A DNA stretch of 42,873 nucleotides from Solidesulfovibrio magneticus (GCA_002482565.1 DLGG01000207.1:1-42873), one strand, 5' to 3'. Positions 19,994 to 28,404 are shown, counted from the stretch's first letter. Made by a program: numbers and translations. The notes: generated from the letters alone by a model not told the origin.

Positions 19994-20440
19994 TCAGGAA
20001 GCGAGGCGCGCCTTGACGGCGTCGCTGACCCGCTTGCCGTCGACCCGCCCCTTGTGGGCGGCCAGCACCGCCTGCACGACCTTCCCCATGTCCTTCATGG
20101 AGGCGGCGGCAAGGTCGGCCACGGCGGCGTTGACGGCGGCGGCAAGCTCGTCGTCGGTCAAGGGAGCGGGAAGATAGGCGAGCAAAACGCCCAACTCCCG
20201 CTCCTCTTTTTCGACAAGATCAGCCCGGTTCGCCTTGGCGAACTGTTCGATGGACTCCCGGCGCTGCTTGGCCTGCTTGGCCAGGACGTCGCAATACTCG
20301 TCCTCGGTCAATGGGCGTCGCAACTCGACCTGACGGTTTTTTGCAGCTGACTTAAGCATCCGCAAAACACCAAGGGTCAACTCGTCCCTGGCCTTCATGG
20401 AAGCCAGGTAGTCGGATTCGATACGGGCTATGAGATTCAT
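19994..20440 (-). CDS. yqeY: GatB/YqeY domain protein
   Basis: This encodes 148 residues. The family pattern is clear: KARDELTLGVLRMLKSAAKN near residue 16, LAKQAKQRRESIEQF near 53, and the C-terminal MGKVVQAVLAAHKGRVDGK segment. YqeY shares the tail domain of the GatB amidotransferase subunit and may bind tRNA; the free-standing function is not known. Its ATG overlaps the rpsU stop (TAATG), so the two are translationally coupled, a common bacterial pairing. Confidence 0.95.
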   Translation of the reverse strand: MNLIARIESDYLASMKARDELTLGVLRMLKSAAKNRQVELRRPLTEDEYCDVLAKQAKQRRESIEQFAKANRADLVEKEERELGVLLAYLPAPLTDDELAAAVNAAVADLAAASMKDMGKVVQAVLAAHKGRVDGKRVSDAVKARLAS

Positions 20441-20640
20441 TACATCATGTTGATTTTGCGCATTTTCTTGAGCAACCGCTTACGAGCGGCGGCCTTCTTC
20501 TTCTTGCGCATGACGCTGGGTTTCTCAAAGTGCTGACGTTTCTTCAGCTCGGAGAGAATCCCGGATTTTTCGACCTGCTTCTTGAAGCGGCGCAGGGCCA
20601 CGTCAAAGTTGTCGGACTCCTCAAGGTAGACACCGGGCAT
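20440..20640 (-). CDS. rpsU: Ribosomal protein bS21
   Basis: This encodes 66 residues, strongly basic, with the standard bS21 pattern (MPGVYLEESDNFDVALRRFKK, then a Lys/Arg-rich tail RKKKKAAARKRLLKKM). bS21 sits near the anti-Shine-Dalgarno end of 16S rRNA. A GGGGGTGA ribosome site precedes the ATG at 20640. It is the first gene of the rpsU-yqeY-mutS2-dnaG-rpoD cluster, with a good promoter upstream. Confidence 0.97.
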   Translation of the reverse strand: MPGVYLEESDNFDVALRRFKKQVEKSGILSELKKRQHFEKPSVMRKKKKAAARKRLLKKMRKINMM

Positions 20641-20686
20641 TCACATCACCCCCTCTTTGAAAAATTCCCTCGCGGTAAAGCAGGGT

Positions 20687-20715
20687 CATTTAGCCGACGC
20701 GCGCACCTCTGTCAA
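20687..20715 (-). promoter_or_regulatory. Sigma-70 promoter of the rpsU cluster
   Basis: On the minus strand a perfect TTGACA (20710-20715) is 17 bp from TAAATG (20687-20692). Transcription would begin about 40 nt before the rpsU ATG. The remaining part of the 300-bp gap up to 20941 holds only this promoter, a short palindrome at 20793-20809 (AAAACGCC and complement) and the terminator at 20887-20913. Confidence 0.6.
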
Positions 20716-20886
20716 GGGGCAAGCCGCGCCTTCTTGAAAAAACCGGCCGACCAACCGCCAAGCCCCCACCCGGGCGACGCCTGCTCCGGCTGAAAACGCC
20801 AGGCGTTTTCCAAACGCTGCCGCGCATCCCCGTCTCCGACAGACTCAACCCGCGCGGCAAAGCCGCACGACTTGCCCGCACCAAAC

Positions 20887-20913
20887 AAAACCGCCCGGCG
20901 GCAAGCCGGGCGG
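20887..20913 (-). terminator. Rho-independent terminator of the 60-aa membrane gene
   Basis: CCGCCCGGC (20891-20899) pairs with GCCGGGCGG (20905-20913) over a 5-nt loop, followed on the minus strand by TTTTGTTTGG. It lies 29 bp after the stop of the small membrane gene and separates it from the rpsU promoter. Confidence 0.7.
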
Positions 20914-20941
20914 CGGCGCGATCCCGAGGCCGGGAAAAGAC

Positions 20942-21124
20942 TTAGTGGTGGCCGTGAGCCGGGGCGTTCTTGGTGTCCTGGTAGGCTTTGAAGATGCAAT
21001 AGCCCATGCCCGAAGCGATGATGAAGAGCACCAAGTACAGCACGCTAAAAAAAACGAAATGATCGGGCTGCCACCAGGGGAGGTCCTGCGGCAGGGGGCT
21101 GTGGACGGTTTCGCCGTGTAACAT
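20942..21124 (-). CDS. Small single-pass membrane protein, unknown
   Basis: This encodes 60 residues. One membrane helix lies at about 23-45 (HFVFFSVLYLVLFIIASGMGYCIF), flanked by a short N-terminal part rich in Pro and Trp and a His-rich C-terminus (APAHGHH). The ATG at 21124 follows GGGAGAAG at a good distance. It lies 21 bp after the HU gene on the same strand and has its own terminator, so the two may share a transcript. I do not recognise a family; the His-rich tail could bind metal. Confidence 0.7.
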   Translation of the reverse strand: MLHGETVHSPLPQDLPWWQPDHFVFFSVLYLVLFIIASGMGYCIFKAYQDTKNAPAHGHH

Positions 21125-21145
21125 GTGAGCTTCTCCCGCGATTGG

Positions 21146-21418
21146 TTATTGAATGGCGTCCTTGAGCAATTTGCCCGGCCGAAATTTGACGACTTTGGAA
21201 GCCGGGATATTGATCTCGGCGCCGGTGCGGGGGTTGCGGCCGGTGCGGGCCTTACGCTCGTCCACCATGAAGGTGCCAAACCCCGTCAGCGTGATCTTGC
21301 CCTCGCCGACCAGCGTTTCCTCGATAGCCTCGATAAAGGCGTTAAGGGCACGCTCGGCGTTGGCTTTGGTCAGCCCTGTCTTTTCGGCAATTTTTCCTAC
21401 CAGATCGGCCTTGGTCAT
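21146..21418 (-). CDS. HU family DNA-binding protein
   Basis: This encodes 90 residues, the typical HU length. TKADLVGKIAEKTGLTKANAE opens it, then GEGKITLTGFGTFMVDERKAR and the arm signature GRNPRTGAEINIPASKVVKF, ending FRPGKLLKDAI. HU bends and compacts DNA and supports replication and recombination. The ATG at 21418 follows AGGAGGAGAGG. An open frame upstream to 21598 has no supporting coding signal. Genomes of this group often have several HU copies, so no symbol is given. Confidence 0.95.
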   Translation of the reverse strand: MTKADLVGKIAEKTGLTKANAERALNAFIEAIEETLVGEGKITLTGFGTFMVDERKARTGRNPRTGAEINIPASKVVKFRPGKLLKDAIQ

Positions 21419-21623
21419 CAGTCCTCTCCTCCTCGGTTGATCGCCTCCGGCTTGGCGGCGGCGCAATGCTCGCAAATCACTCCGGCGCGTTCCGTCAACA
21501 TCAACAGGGACGCCCCCCCTCGCCTCCCCGCGGCAAGGACGGCCCTCCTGCCCCTGCGTCGCCGTTACCGGCCTGACGCGACGCACGTGAGTGGGCAAAC
21601 CAAAATCGATTTTAGGCCCAAAG

Positions 21624-22454
21624 TCAAGAGGGCAAGCGCGTTTTCAGCAATTTGGCCAGCTGCTGGAACTGGCCTGGCGTCAATGTTTCGGGCCGAACGC
21701 GCCCCTCTATGCCGTACTCGGCGCAAGCCTGCGCCAGGGCGTCGTCCCAGTGGGGCTTTAAAATGCCGGCCAACTGCTTGCGGCGCATGGAAAAAAGCCG
21801 CTTGAGCAGCGTCGCCAGGCCGACCGGGTCCTCTGGCCGCTCTCCGGCCGGCCGGAGGGTCACGGCCACTACCGCCGAATCCACCTTAGGCTGGGGCCGA
21901 AACACCCCGGGCGGCACCTTGAAGGCGTAGTCGAACCGGGCAAACGACGACGTCCAGGCGGTCAGCGCCCCGTATTGCTTGCCGCCGGGAGCGGCGCACA
22001 AGCGAAGGGCCACCTCGTGCTGCACCATGAAGACCCCCACGCCAAAGCCCGAGGCCTGGGAGCAGATGTCCCACAACAGCGGCGAGGCGATGTTGTAGGG
22101 AAGGTTGCCCACGAGCTTGACGCCTTCCAGGGCGTCCAGGCGCGACCAGTCCAGGCGCAGGGCGTCGACCAGGGCCGGATAGGCTCCGGGGTGCTCGCGC
22201 GGCAACCGGGCGGCCAGTTCCCGATCCTTTTCCAGGGCCAGATAGGCGCGCGGCCCGGCGGCCAGGATGTGGCCCGAAAGCGCCCCCCGCCCGGGGCCGA
22301 TCTCGATGACCGTGTCCTCCGGGCCGATCCGCAAGCGGCCCACGATCTTGGCGGCGATGTTGGGGTCGACCAGAAAATTTTGGCCCAGGCTGCGTTTGGC
22401 CGGGGCGAACTCTTCGCTGCGCTGCGTCGTGTCATGGCCCATGGGGCGCGTCAT
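21624..22454 (-). CDS. rsmA: 16S rRNA dimethyladenosine transferase RsmA (KsgA)
   Basis: This encodes 276 residues. SAM-binding motif I is IEIGPGRGALSG near 49, motif IV is the diagnostic NLPYNIASPLL near 119, and FSMRRKQLAG near 219 is also typical. RsmA dimethylates two adjacent adenines near the 3' end of 16S rRNA in late 30S assembly. The ATG at 22454 overlaps the stop of the upstream glycosyltransferase by 4 bp (ATGA), so translation is coupled. Confidence 0.95.
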   Translation of the reverse strand: MTRPMGHDTTQRSEEFAPAKRSLGQNFLVDPNIAAKIVGRLRIGPEDTVIEIGPGRGALSGHILAAGPRAYLALEKDRELAARLPREHPGAYPALVDALRLDWSRLDALEGVKLVGNLPYNIASPLLWDICSQASGFGVGVFMVQHEVALRLCAAPGGKQYGALTAWTSSFARFDYAFKVPPGVFRPQPKVDSAVVAVTLRPAGERPEDPVGLATLLKRLFSMRRKQLAGILKPHWDDALAQACAEYGIEGRVRPETLTPGQFQQLAKLLKTRLPS

Positions 22455-24163
22455 GCCGGCTCCTTTTGCACTTCGAGCAGATCCTGCTTGAGCGCCCACA
22501 GCACATGCCAGACGGCGGCGGCTTCGTCGAGTCCCGGCACGGCCGCGGCCAACCGTCTGGCCAGGGTCAGGCCCGGACAGCCGCCCCGGGCCAGAAAAAC
22601 GAGCACCCGCAGGGCCTCGGGCAGCACCTCCCGAGAAAGTTCGGCGTAGATCACCGGATAATCCTGGCGGTGGTAGACTGCCTGGCCAGCCCGGGTCCAG
22701 ATGAGCCGCAGGTCGTCGCCGAGCTGGCCCGAGGGATAGCCGGCAAAGACTTCGCCGTAAGCCAGGGTCCAGGGATGAGCCGTGACGGCCAACCGCTCCC
22801 GATCCGGCACAGGCTGCGCGGCCAGACGTTCCCAAAGCTCCAGATGGCGGTCAACACAGGCGTCCCATGAAAATTGGGCCACGACGCGCTCGCGCCCGGC
22901 CTCTCCCATGGCCCGGGCAAGGCCGGAGTCGGCAAGGACAACCGCCAGCGCCTCGGCCAGGGCCGGCACGGACACGGCCGTGGCCTGGGCCAGGCGCAAA
23001 TGGGTGTGATTGTCGTAACAAAGCGGAGCCAGCGCGTCGCGCGCCGGGGATTGGGGCAGCCCCAGGGTCGGGAGCAACCAGCCGGTGCGCCCGGGCGCGA
23101 CGATGTCGCGGTAGCCGTCGTAGTCCGAGGCGATGACCGGCAGGGAGGCGGCCATGGCCTCCAGGAGCGTGAGGCCAAAGGTTTCCTGGGGGTTGTCGGC
23201 CAGGGAGGCAAACACGTCGGCCAGGCCGAACAGTTGCCGCTTGGCCGCCTCGTCCGGCCGCCGCGCCAGGACCAGACGCAGGCCCACATTGGCGGCCAGG
23301 GCGGTAAGCGTCCCCAAAAACGGATCGTCGTCATCGGTCCAGCCGGCCACCACCAGCACCAGCTTCGAAACATCCAGCCCGGAAGCCATGAGACGCTGTG
23401 CGGCCCGAAAAAGCGGGATCAAGTCCATCTTGGAACTGTGGGAAACCCGTCCGAACACCAGGAACACCGCGGCCTGCGGGGCGATGCCCCAGGCGGCCCG
23501 GGCATCGATGCGCTCCCGGCCGTCAAGACGCCGCCAGTCGTCCGGCTCCACGCCCAGGGGGATCAAAGCCAGTTCGGGCGCGGGATAGGCCTCGGGTGAG
23601 AGGCCATAGCCCCGGCGCAGGGCCTGAAACAGGGCCGACACGGCCTCCCGGCCGGCCGTGGAGGTGCACACGATGGCGTCGCGACGGGTGGTCGTGGGTG
23701 CGAGGTGGGCCAGGAAATCGCGCTGGTACTGGGCGTAGCTTAAGGAATGGATGCCACCGGTGATGGGAAAGATCGCGCGCGACAAGGCGTTTCGGGCGGC
23801 GGCCAGACGAGCCTGGGCGGTCAGGCAGTCCGAGAGATGAAAGACGGAGTAGTCCGCGCCCCCCAGGGCGGCCGGCAGATCCTGGCGCGTCAGAACTTTG
23901 AACGCGCCGCGTCCGGCCAGGGCCGGATAACGGGCGGCGAGCAAACACTCCTGGCGCTGTCGCTCACGCTCGGAGGGCATGAAGAAGTGGTAGGCGTCAA
24001 AAGGATCGCGCCGGGCCAGGGCATCGAGAAAGGCCGCGTTGGCCACCTTTCTGCCCATGATGTCGGCCCCTTCGATAAACGGGTCCAGCGTGGCGAAGAT
24101 ACGGGGAGCGTGCATGGGGTCAGGGAGCCATAGCCTGGGCCGGTTGTCAAACGGCGCAGCCAT
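22451..24163 (-). CDS. Glycosyltransferase, family 4-like (GT-B)
   Basis: This encodes 570 residues. The C-terminal GT-B half is clear: FLVFGRVSHSSKMDLIPL near 240, VLVVAGWTDDDDPF near 280, then the donor-site NPQETFGLTLLEAMAASLPV near 330, whose Glu residues bind the sugar nucleotide, followed by SDYDGYRDIVAPGRTGWLL. The last about 150 residues after the transferase core are an extra helical region of unknown role. It has no signal peptide. The acceptor and sugar are unknown. Translation is coupled to rsmA, which is an unusual partner. The ATG at 24163 is used here; a second ATG 48 bp downstream is possible. Confidence 0.82.
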   Translation of the reverse strand: MAAPFDNRPRLWLPDPMHAPRIFATLDPFIEGADIMGRKVANAAFLDALARRDPFDAYHFFMPSERERQRQECLLAARYPALAGRGAFKVLTRQDLPAALGGADYSVFHLSDCLTAQARLAAARNALSRAIFPITGGIHSLSYAQYQRDFLAHLAPTTTRRDAIVCTSTAGREAVSALFQALRRGYGLSPEAYPAPELALIPLGVEPDDWRRLDGRERIDARAAWGIAPQAAVFLVFGRVSHSSKMDLIPLFRAAQRLMASGLDVSKLVLVVAGWTDDDDPFLGTLTALAANVGLRLVLARRPDEAAKRQLFGLADVFASLADNPQETFGLTLLEAMAASLPVIASDYDGYRDIVAPGRTGWLLPTLGLPQSPARDALAPLCYDNHTHLRLAQATAVSVPALAEALAVVLADSGLARAMGEAGRERVVAQFSWDACVDRHLELWERLAAQPVPDRERLAVTAHPWTLAYGEVFAGYPSGQLGDDLRLIWTRAGQAVYHRQDYPVIYAELSREVLPEALRVLVFLARGGCPGLTLARRLAAAVPGLDEAAAVWHVLWALKQDLLEVQKEPA

Positions 24164-24170
24164 TCACTAT

Positions 24171-24187
24171 TTGGACTGTCTTTTGCA
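24171..24187 (+). promoter_or_regulatory. Possible sigma-54 promoter of the diguanylate cyclase
   Basis: TTGGACTGTCTTTTGCA has GG and GC at the exact -24/-12 spacing (10 bp between) and matches TTGG-N3-G-N4-TTGCA; three bases in the middle differ from the consensus. A start about 12 nt after the GC would leave a leader of about 40 nt before the ATG at 24240. Confidence 0.4.
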
Positions 24188-24239
24188 AAGAGCGTGTCGG
24201 GCAGGCATATTGTGCCGGCCTTGACCCAAGGAGGCAGCC

Positions 24240-25736
24240 ATGACGCGCGGAATCCGCCCCGAACATGTGTGGGGCATCGGACTTGGCGAAGAGGCCGCGA
24301 CGGCCGTGAGTTCGGCGCTCGGAGCCGGTTACGTGCTGCGCAACTGGCCCATGGGCAGCCATCCCGGCGCTCGGGACATAGCCCGGGCAGCGCCGCTTGT
24401 CGTTTTTGTGGTCAAGGAGGCCTGGGATGCCCTGCCCCTGGACACCCAGAAGATCATTGAGGAATGGGAAACGCCCCAGCGGGTGCTGGTGCTCGGAGCC
24501 GCCCAATCCGTGGCCGAATTCGAGGACGTGCTGGAAAACGGCTTTTTGTCAGCCGTATCCGAGCCGTTGACTGACAAGAAAATCCGCGACGTCATTTTCC
24601 GGGCCAAGGAAGTCAAGAGCCTGTACGACGACATTTTCCGCATGACCCGCGAGATCATGCTGGAGCGCGAGCTTCTGGCCCGAAAGACCGATCTTGTGCT
24701 CTTTCTCAATCGCATTCTCACCCGAGCCAGCGAATCACTGGATCCCATCGTGATCCTGGACAACGCCCGTGAGGATCTTGAGCTGCTCCTGCCCCTGCAG
24801 GCGCTCATGGGCGCGCTGTGGCAGACCGGCGAAGGCGGGAATCTTGAAGCCGAACTGTTCCTGGAACCCGACATGGACCAGACGGCCGAACGACACTGGA
24901 CCGAGCAACTGCTGCGTCAGGCGGCCAAGCTCGCCGGCAAGCCCATGCACAGCTATAAGGCCAGCTTCCTCGACGGCGGAGCCGACCACGAGTCGGTCGG
25001 CGTCCCGACCGCCCCTGAAGATCTCATCACCCTGCCGCTTCGGGCCGGCGGCCAGATGTTTGGCCTGCTCGTGCTCTACCGGGCCAAGGGACGCTCCCTG
25101 GGCAAGGATCAGGTCCAGGCTCTCTACGCTTCCATCAACCACCTGGCCCTGGCGCTGAAAAACGCGGCACTGTTCAATCAGGTCAAGATCCGGGCCGACC
25201 ACGACGGACTCACCCGCATCCACAACCGTCGGGCCTTTGATGAACGCCTCATCGACGAATTGCGCCGCCACCAGCGCTACCGCCATGCCATGAGCCTGCT
25301 TATGGTCGACATCGACCATTTCAAGGGCATCAACGACCGCTACGGCCATCTGGTCGGCGACCACGTGCTGCGCGAGGTGGGGCGCATCCTGTCGGAAACC
25401 CTTCGCAGCACGGATTTCACGGCCCGCTACGGCGGCGAGGAATTCGTGGTGATCCTGCCCCAGACGGCCGAGGAACAGGCGCGAATCCTGGCCGAGCGAC
25501 TGCGCGGCGCCATTGCCGAAGCGCGTTTCGTCCATGACGGCGAGGACTTTTCCATCACCGTGTCCATCGGCGTCTCGGCCTTGCAGCCCGGGGCCTTGAC
25601 CCGGCGCAAGGACCTGCTGGAAAAGGCGGACAAGGCACTGTATCAGGCCAAGCACCTGGGCAGGAACCAAGTCTGCACCTCCCTTGGGCCGGTGACCCGC
25701 AGCGAGGACGCCTTGAGCGCGGCCCAGGCCGGATAG
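24240..25736 (+). CDS. Diguanylate cyclase (GAF-GGDEF)
   Basis: This encodes 498 residues. The N-terminus (1-120) looks like a degenerate receiver-type alpha/beta domain. A short coiled coil at about 125-160 follows, then a GAF-like domain about 160-310 (LITLPLRAGGQMFGLLVLYR). The C-terminal GGDEF domain has an intact active site GGEEF at 398-402 and an inhibitory RxxD site (RSTD) five residues before it, so it should make cyclic di-GMP and be feedback inhibited. MVDIDHFKGINDRYGH is also standard. The ATG at 24240 follows AAGGAGG. It is divergent from the glycosyltransferase. Confidence 0.93.
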   Translation: MTRGIRPEHVWGIGLGEEAATAVSSALGAGYVLRNWPMGSHPGARDIARAAPLVVFVVKEAWDALPLDTQKIIEEWETPQRVLVLGAAQSVAEFEDVLENGFLSAVSEPLTDKKIRDVIFRAKEVKSLYDDIFRMTREIMLERELLARKTDLVLFLNRILTRASESLDPIVILDNAREDLELLLPLQALMGALWQTGEGGNLEAELFLEPDMDQTAERHWTEQLLRQAAKLAGKPMHSYKASFLDGGADHESVGVPTAPEDLITLPLRAGGQMFGLLVLYRAKGRSLGKDQVQALYASINHLALALKNAALFNQVKIRADHDGLTRIHNRRAFDERLIDELRRHQRYRHAMSLLMVDIDHFKGINDRYGHLVGDHVLREVGRILSETLRSTDFTARYGGEEFVVILPQTAEEQARILAERLRGAIAEARFVHDGEDFSITVSIGVSALQPGALTRRKDLLEKADKALYQAKHLGRNQVCTSLGPVTRSEDALSAAQAG

Positions 25737-25845
25737 GCCAACCCAAGGCCGCGAAGGTGGCCGGAAGACACGTCCAGGACACCATGCTGCGGGAGCCGGG
25801 CTTTATCCCCTCCCAAAACCGAAATTGGGCAGCAAGAATTCCTTA

Positions 25846-25874
25846 TTGACATCCGCCGGGCCGGCGCGTAGAAG
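25846..25874 (+). promoter_or_regulatory. Sigma-70 promoter of tRNA-Arg
   Basis: TTGACA (25846-25851) and TAGAAG (25869-25874) are 17 bp apart. Initiation would fall just before the mature tRNA end at 25886. Confidence 0.6.
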
Positions 25875-25885
25875 CTTCCTTCCTC

Positions 25886-25962
<77 letters not shown>

Positions 25963-25972
25963 TAAGTAAATC

Positions 25973-26006
25973 AAGGGGTTGTGACCGAAATGGCACGGCC
26001 CCTTTT
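25973..26006 (+). terminator. Possible terminator after tRNA-Arg
   Basis: AAGGGG (25973-25978) can pair with CCCCTT (25999-26004) across a long loop, followed by further T residues. The loop is long, so this is weak. Confidence 0.3.
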
Positions 26007-26014
26007 GCTTGTCC

Positions 26015-26032
26015 GGCTAACGTCTGGCTAAC
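26015..26032 (+). repeat. Direct repeat GGCTAAC x2, possible arm-type sites
   Basis: Two copies of GGCTAAC (26015-26021, 26026-26032) are 11 bp apart, one helical turn, just upstream of the integrase gene and next to the tRNA. This is the usual place for arm-type integrase or excisionase binding sites. Confidence 0.35.
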
Positions 26033-26071
26033 ACCGTTGCCCAAATCACTGCCCTGGGCTACTGCCTCGCC

Positions 26072-27208
26072 ATGGGCTCCAGACCGCACATCAAAACCAA
26101 ATACGAGGGCGTCTACTACCGGGAGTCGGCCCCCAAAGCGCCCGGCCAGCCGCCCGACCGCACCTACACCGTCTGCTACCGCGACGCGGCCGGCAAGCTG
26201 TGCTGGCACACCGTGGGCCGCCACAGCACCGGCACCCGCGCCGCCTACGCCGCCCAGGTCCGTCGCCAACTCCTCGACGAGGTCGCCGCCGGCAAAAACC
26301 CGGCCCGCCTGCGCAGCGTCACCGTGGGCGAGGCCGTGGACGCCTATCTGGCCTGGGCCGAGGGCGAGGGCAAACGCACGGGCCCCGACCGCAACCGCTG
26401 GGACATCCACCTGCGCGCCGCGCTCCACGCCCTGCCCATCCAGGCCGTGACGCCGCAGATCCTGACCACCCTCAAGCACAAGCTCGCCCGCACCCTGGGC
26501 GACCAGAGCCTGCGGCATGCGTTCGGCTTCGTCCGCCGCGCCGTCAACCACTACCTCGACGCCCAGCGCCTGGCCCTGCCCAATCCGTTCTCGGTGCGAC
26601 GCGGCGGCGCGTTTAAGCTCCCCCGCGCCAGCAACTCGGCCGTGCGGTTTTTGTCGCCCGACGAGGTCGCCCAGCTGCTGGCCGCCCTCAAGCCCCGCTC
26701 GGCCCAGCTCCACGACATGGCCCTGCTGTCCCTCAAAACGGGCCTGCGGGCCACGGAAATTTTCGCGCTCCAGGGCCAGGGCATCGACGCCGTGGCCGGC
26801 GTCCTGCATTTCCGGGCCAAGGGCGGCCAGCAGCAGCATGTGCATGTGGATGAGGCGATCATCGCCATGCTGGCCGACTACGAACGCGCGCCCGGCGAAC
26901 ACGTGTTCCAGGCCCGGGACGGCGGTCCCCTGCTCTACGGCATCAGCGAGACGTTCGACCGCGTCGTGACCGACCTGGGGTTCAACGAGGGCGTCACGGA
27001 CTCGCGGCGCAAGGTGCGGTTCCACACCCTGCGCCACACCTTCGCCTCCTGGCTGGCCCAGTCCGGCCAGGTCACCCTGCACGAGCTCATGGAGCTCATG
27101 CGCCACGAGCGCATCGAGATGACCCTGCGCTACGCGCACCTTATCCCTGGCCACCAGCGCGACAAGCTGCGCATCATCGACGATTTGCTGCCGCCCCATG
27201 ACGACTAG
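26072..27208 (+). CDS. Tyrosine-type site-specific integrase
   Basis: This encodes 378 residues. The N-terminal about 60 residues resemble an arm-binding domain (RPHIKTKYEGVYYRES, TYTVCYRDAAG), followed by a SAM-like core-binding domain. The catalytic domain shows Arg226 (GLRATEI), His318-x-x-Arg321-His (HTLRHTF) and nucleophile Tyr354 (RYAHL), so it appears active. It catalyses integration at and excision from the attachment site, here most likely the adjacent tRNA-Arg. The start at 26072 begins 109 bp after the tRNA. It converges with and overlaps by 4 bp the excisionase-like gene on the other strand. Confidence 0.95.
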   Translation: MGSRPHIKTKYEGVYYRESAPKAPGQPPDRTYTVCYRDAAGKLCWHTVGRHSTGTRAAYAAQVRRQLLDEVAAGKNPARLRSVTVGEAVDAYLAWAEGEGKRTGPDRNRWDIHLRAALHALPIQAVTPQILTTLKHKLARTLGDQSLRHAFGFVRRAVNHYLDAQRLALPNPFSVRRGGAFKLPRASNSAVRFLSPDEVAQLLAALKPRSAQLHDMALLSLKTGLRATEIFALQGQGIDAVAGVLHFRAKGGQQQHVHVDEAIIAMLADYERAPGEHVFQARDGGPLLYGISETFDRVVTDLGFNEGVTDSRRKVRFHTLRHTFASWLAQSGQVTLHELMELMRHERIEMTLRYAHLIPGHQRDKLRIIDDLLPPHDD

Positions 27209-27606
27209 GCCCCGCCGGTGGTCTGGATGCGGTGGCGGGCAAAAAACGCGTCCAAATCGGCCCGGCCGTAGAACACGGACTTGCCGACTTTGGCGTAGGT
27301 CGGGCCGGTGGCCTGCCGGCGCCACTGCTGCAGCGTCTTGACCGGCACACCATACTCTTCGGCCACGTCATCCTCGCGCAACTCCCGCTTGGCCGAGCGC
27401 GTGGCCACGGCCCGCTCCACGCCGCGCGGATCGGTCACCTGCACGACGACATCCAGGCCCTCGCCGACGCTGGCCGCCACCTCCCGCAGCAGATCGTGGA
27501 CGGCCCGGCTGCGACAGCCCGGGTCGAGCACAAACACCTTGCGGAGCTGCCCGGCCTCCAGGATCACCCCGTTGGCCGCCGGCTCGATGACGATGCGGCT
27601 CCCCAT
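27205..27606 (-). CDS. Excisionase-like HTH protein
   Basis: This encodes 133 residues if it starts at the ATG at 27606. The C-terminal half is an AlpA/HTH_17-like winged helix (EDDVAEEYGVPVKTLQQWRR, then YAKVGKSVFYGRADLDAFFA) as in excisionases, which shift an integrase toward excision. The N-terminal 70 residues are a separate domain of unknown function. The stop overlaps the integrase stop on the other strand. A longer open frame to 27762 has no ribosome site; the start is only moderately sure. It is probably the last gene of the early operon. Confidence 0.65.
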   Translation of the reverse strand: MGSRIVIEPAANGVILEAGQLRKVFVLDPGCRSRAVHDLLREVAASVGEGLDVVVQVTDPRGVERAVATRSAKRELREDDVAEEYGVPVKTLQQWRRQATGPTYAKVGKSVFYGRADLDAFFARHRIQTTGGA

Positions 27607-27620
27607 CACCGCGCCCTGGC

Positions 27621-27869
27621 TCACAACACCACCCCCAGCTCCCGGAGTTCCCGGGCCAGCCTGCGCCCGTGGGTCAGGCTCCCCAGCAGGCAGACCAGCC
27701 GCTCCTGCAGCAGGGCGGCCATGGCCTCGTCGCGGACCATGACCTCGCTCGGCAGCCGGCACTCCAGCAGCTCAAAGGCGCTGCGGGCGTAGCTGTCGGC
27801 GTCCTGGCCGGCGGCGCGCAGATCGTGCTCGGCCCGGGCCACGCGGTCGGCGTCGGCGTCAGGAGGCAT
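27621..27869 (-). CDS. Small phage protein, unknown
   Basis: This encodes 82 residues, mostly helical and charged (ADRVARAEHDLRAAGQDADSY, then LQERLVCLLGSLTHGRRLA). No family is recognised. It overlaps the end of the CII-like gene by 11 bp and precedes the excisionase-like gene by 14 bp, so it is in the same operon. Confidence 0.6.
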   Translation of the reverse strand: MPPDADADRVARAEHDLRAAGQDADSYARSAFELLECRLPSEVMVRDEAMAALLQERLVCLLGSLTHGRRLARELRELGVVL

Positions 27870-28335
27870 GATCGGCCTCGATGAGTTTGAGCAGGCCCAT
27901 GATGGCCGTCACGGCCTCGTGGCCTCTCGACCTCACCAGCGACCGCTCGTTGGACTCCAAGCGGCCGTCGGCCAGCGCATCGGCCGTGGCCGCCATCAGC
28001 TGGCCGAACTCCTTGACAGCCAACATGCACTGGCGCTGCACCGGGGCCAGATCGCCCTCGCCCACCGCCGGCAGCGACAGGTACACGCCGCCCATCTCCC
28101 GGGCCAGGAAATGCATGGGCGCGTCCGATCTGGACACGGCCATGTACGGCAGCAGCCGCTCAACCCCGCATTTGTGGCCGGGCTGGCCGGACAGCTCGGA
28201 CATCATCGTCTGGTAGTTGACGTGGATCAGGTCCGCAATGCTCCGGGCGTCGATGCCCGAGGGCGCGCGCAGCACGATCTGGTGCAGGATCGGCGTCAAC
28301 GGCGGATAGTCGTAGGGCAGGCGTTTGGGGGGCAT
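27859..28335 (-). CDS. Phage CII / CP76-like regulatory protein
   Basis: This encodes 158 residues. The layout matches phage regulatory CII (Phage_CP76): an N-terminal helical HTH part (VNYQTMMSELSGQPGHKCGVERLLP), a short MHFLAREMGGVYLSLP segment and a C-terminal helical bundle (LADGRLESNERSLVRSRGHE). Such proteins in temperate phages influence the lysogeny decision. The ATG at 28335 follows CCGGAGAA. It lies downstream of the Cro-like gene in the early operon. Confidence 0.65.
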   Translation of the reverse strand: MPPKRLPYDYPPLTPILHQIVLRAPSGIDARSIADLIHVNYQTMMSELSGQPGHKCGVERLLPYMAVSRSDAPMHFLAREMGGVYLSLPAVGEGDLAPVQRQCMLAVKEFGQLMAATADALADGRLESNERSLVRSRGHEAVTAIMGLLKLIEADHAS

Positions 28336-28404
28336 GCAAATTCTCCGGTGTGATTTGCGTGGCAATGGGCGTAGCGGCGCGATAGCCAACAAATATCTGA
28401 TGGC

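Noticed and set aside
27609..27762. Longer start of the excisionase-like gene (185 residues)
   Set aside because: The extra part overlaps the upstream small gene, has no ribosome site and is low complexity; the ATG at 27606 is preferred.
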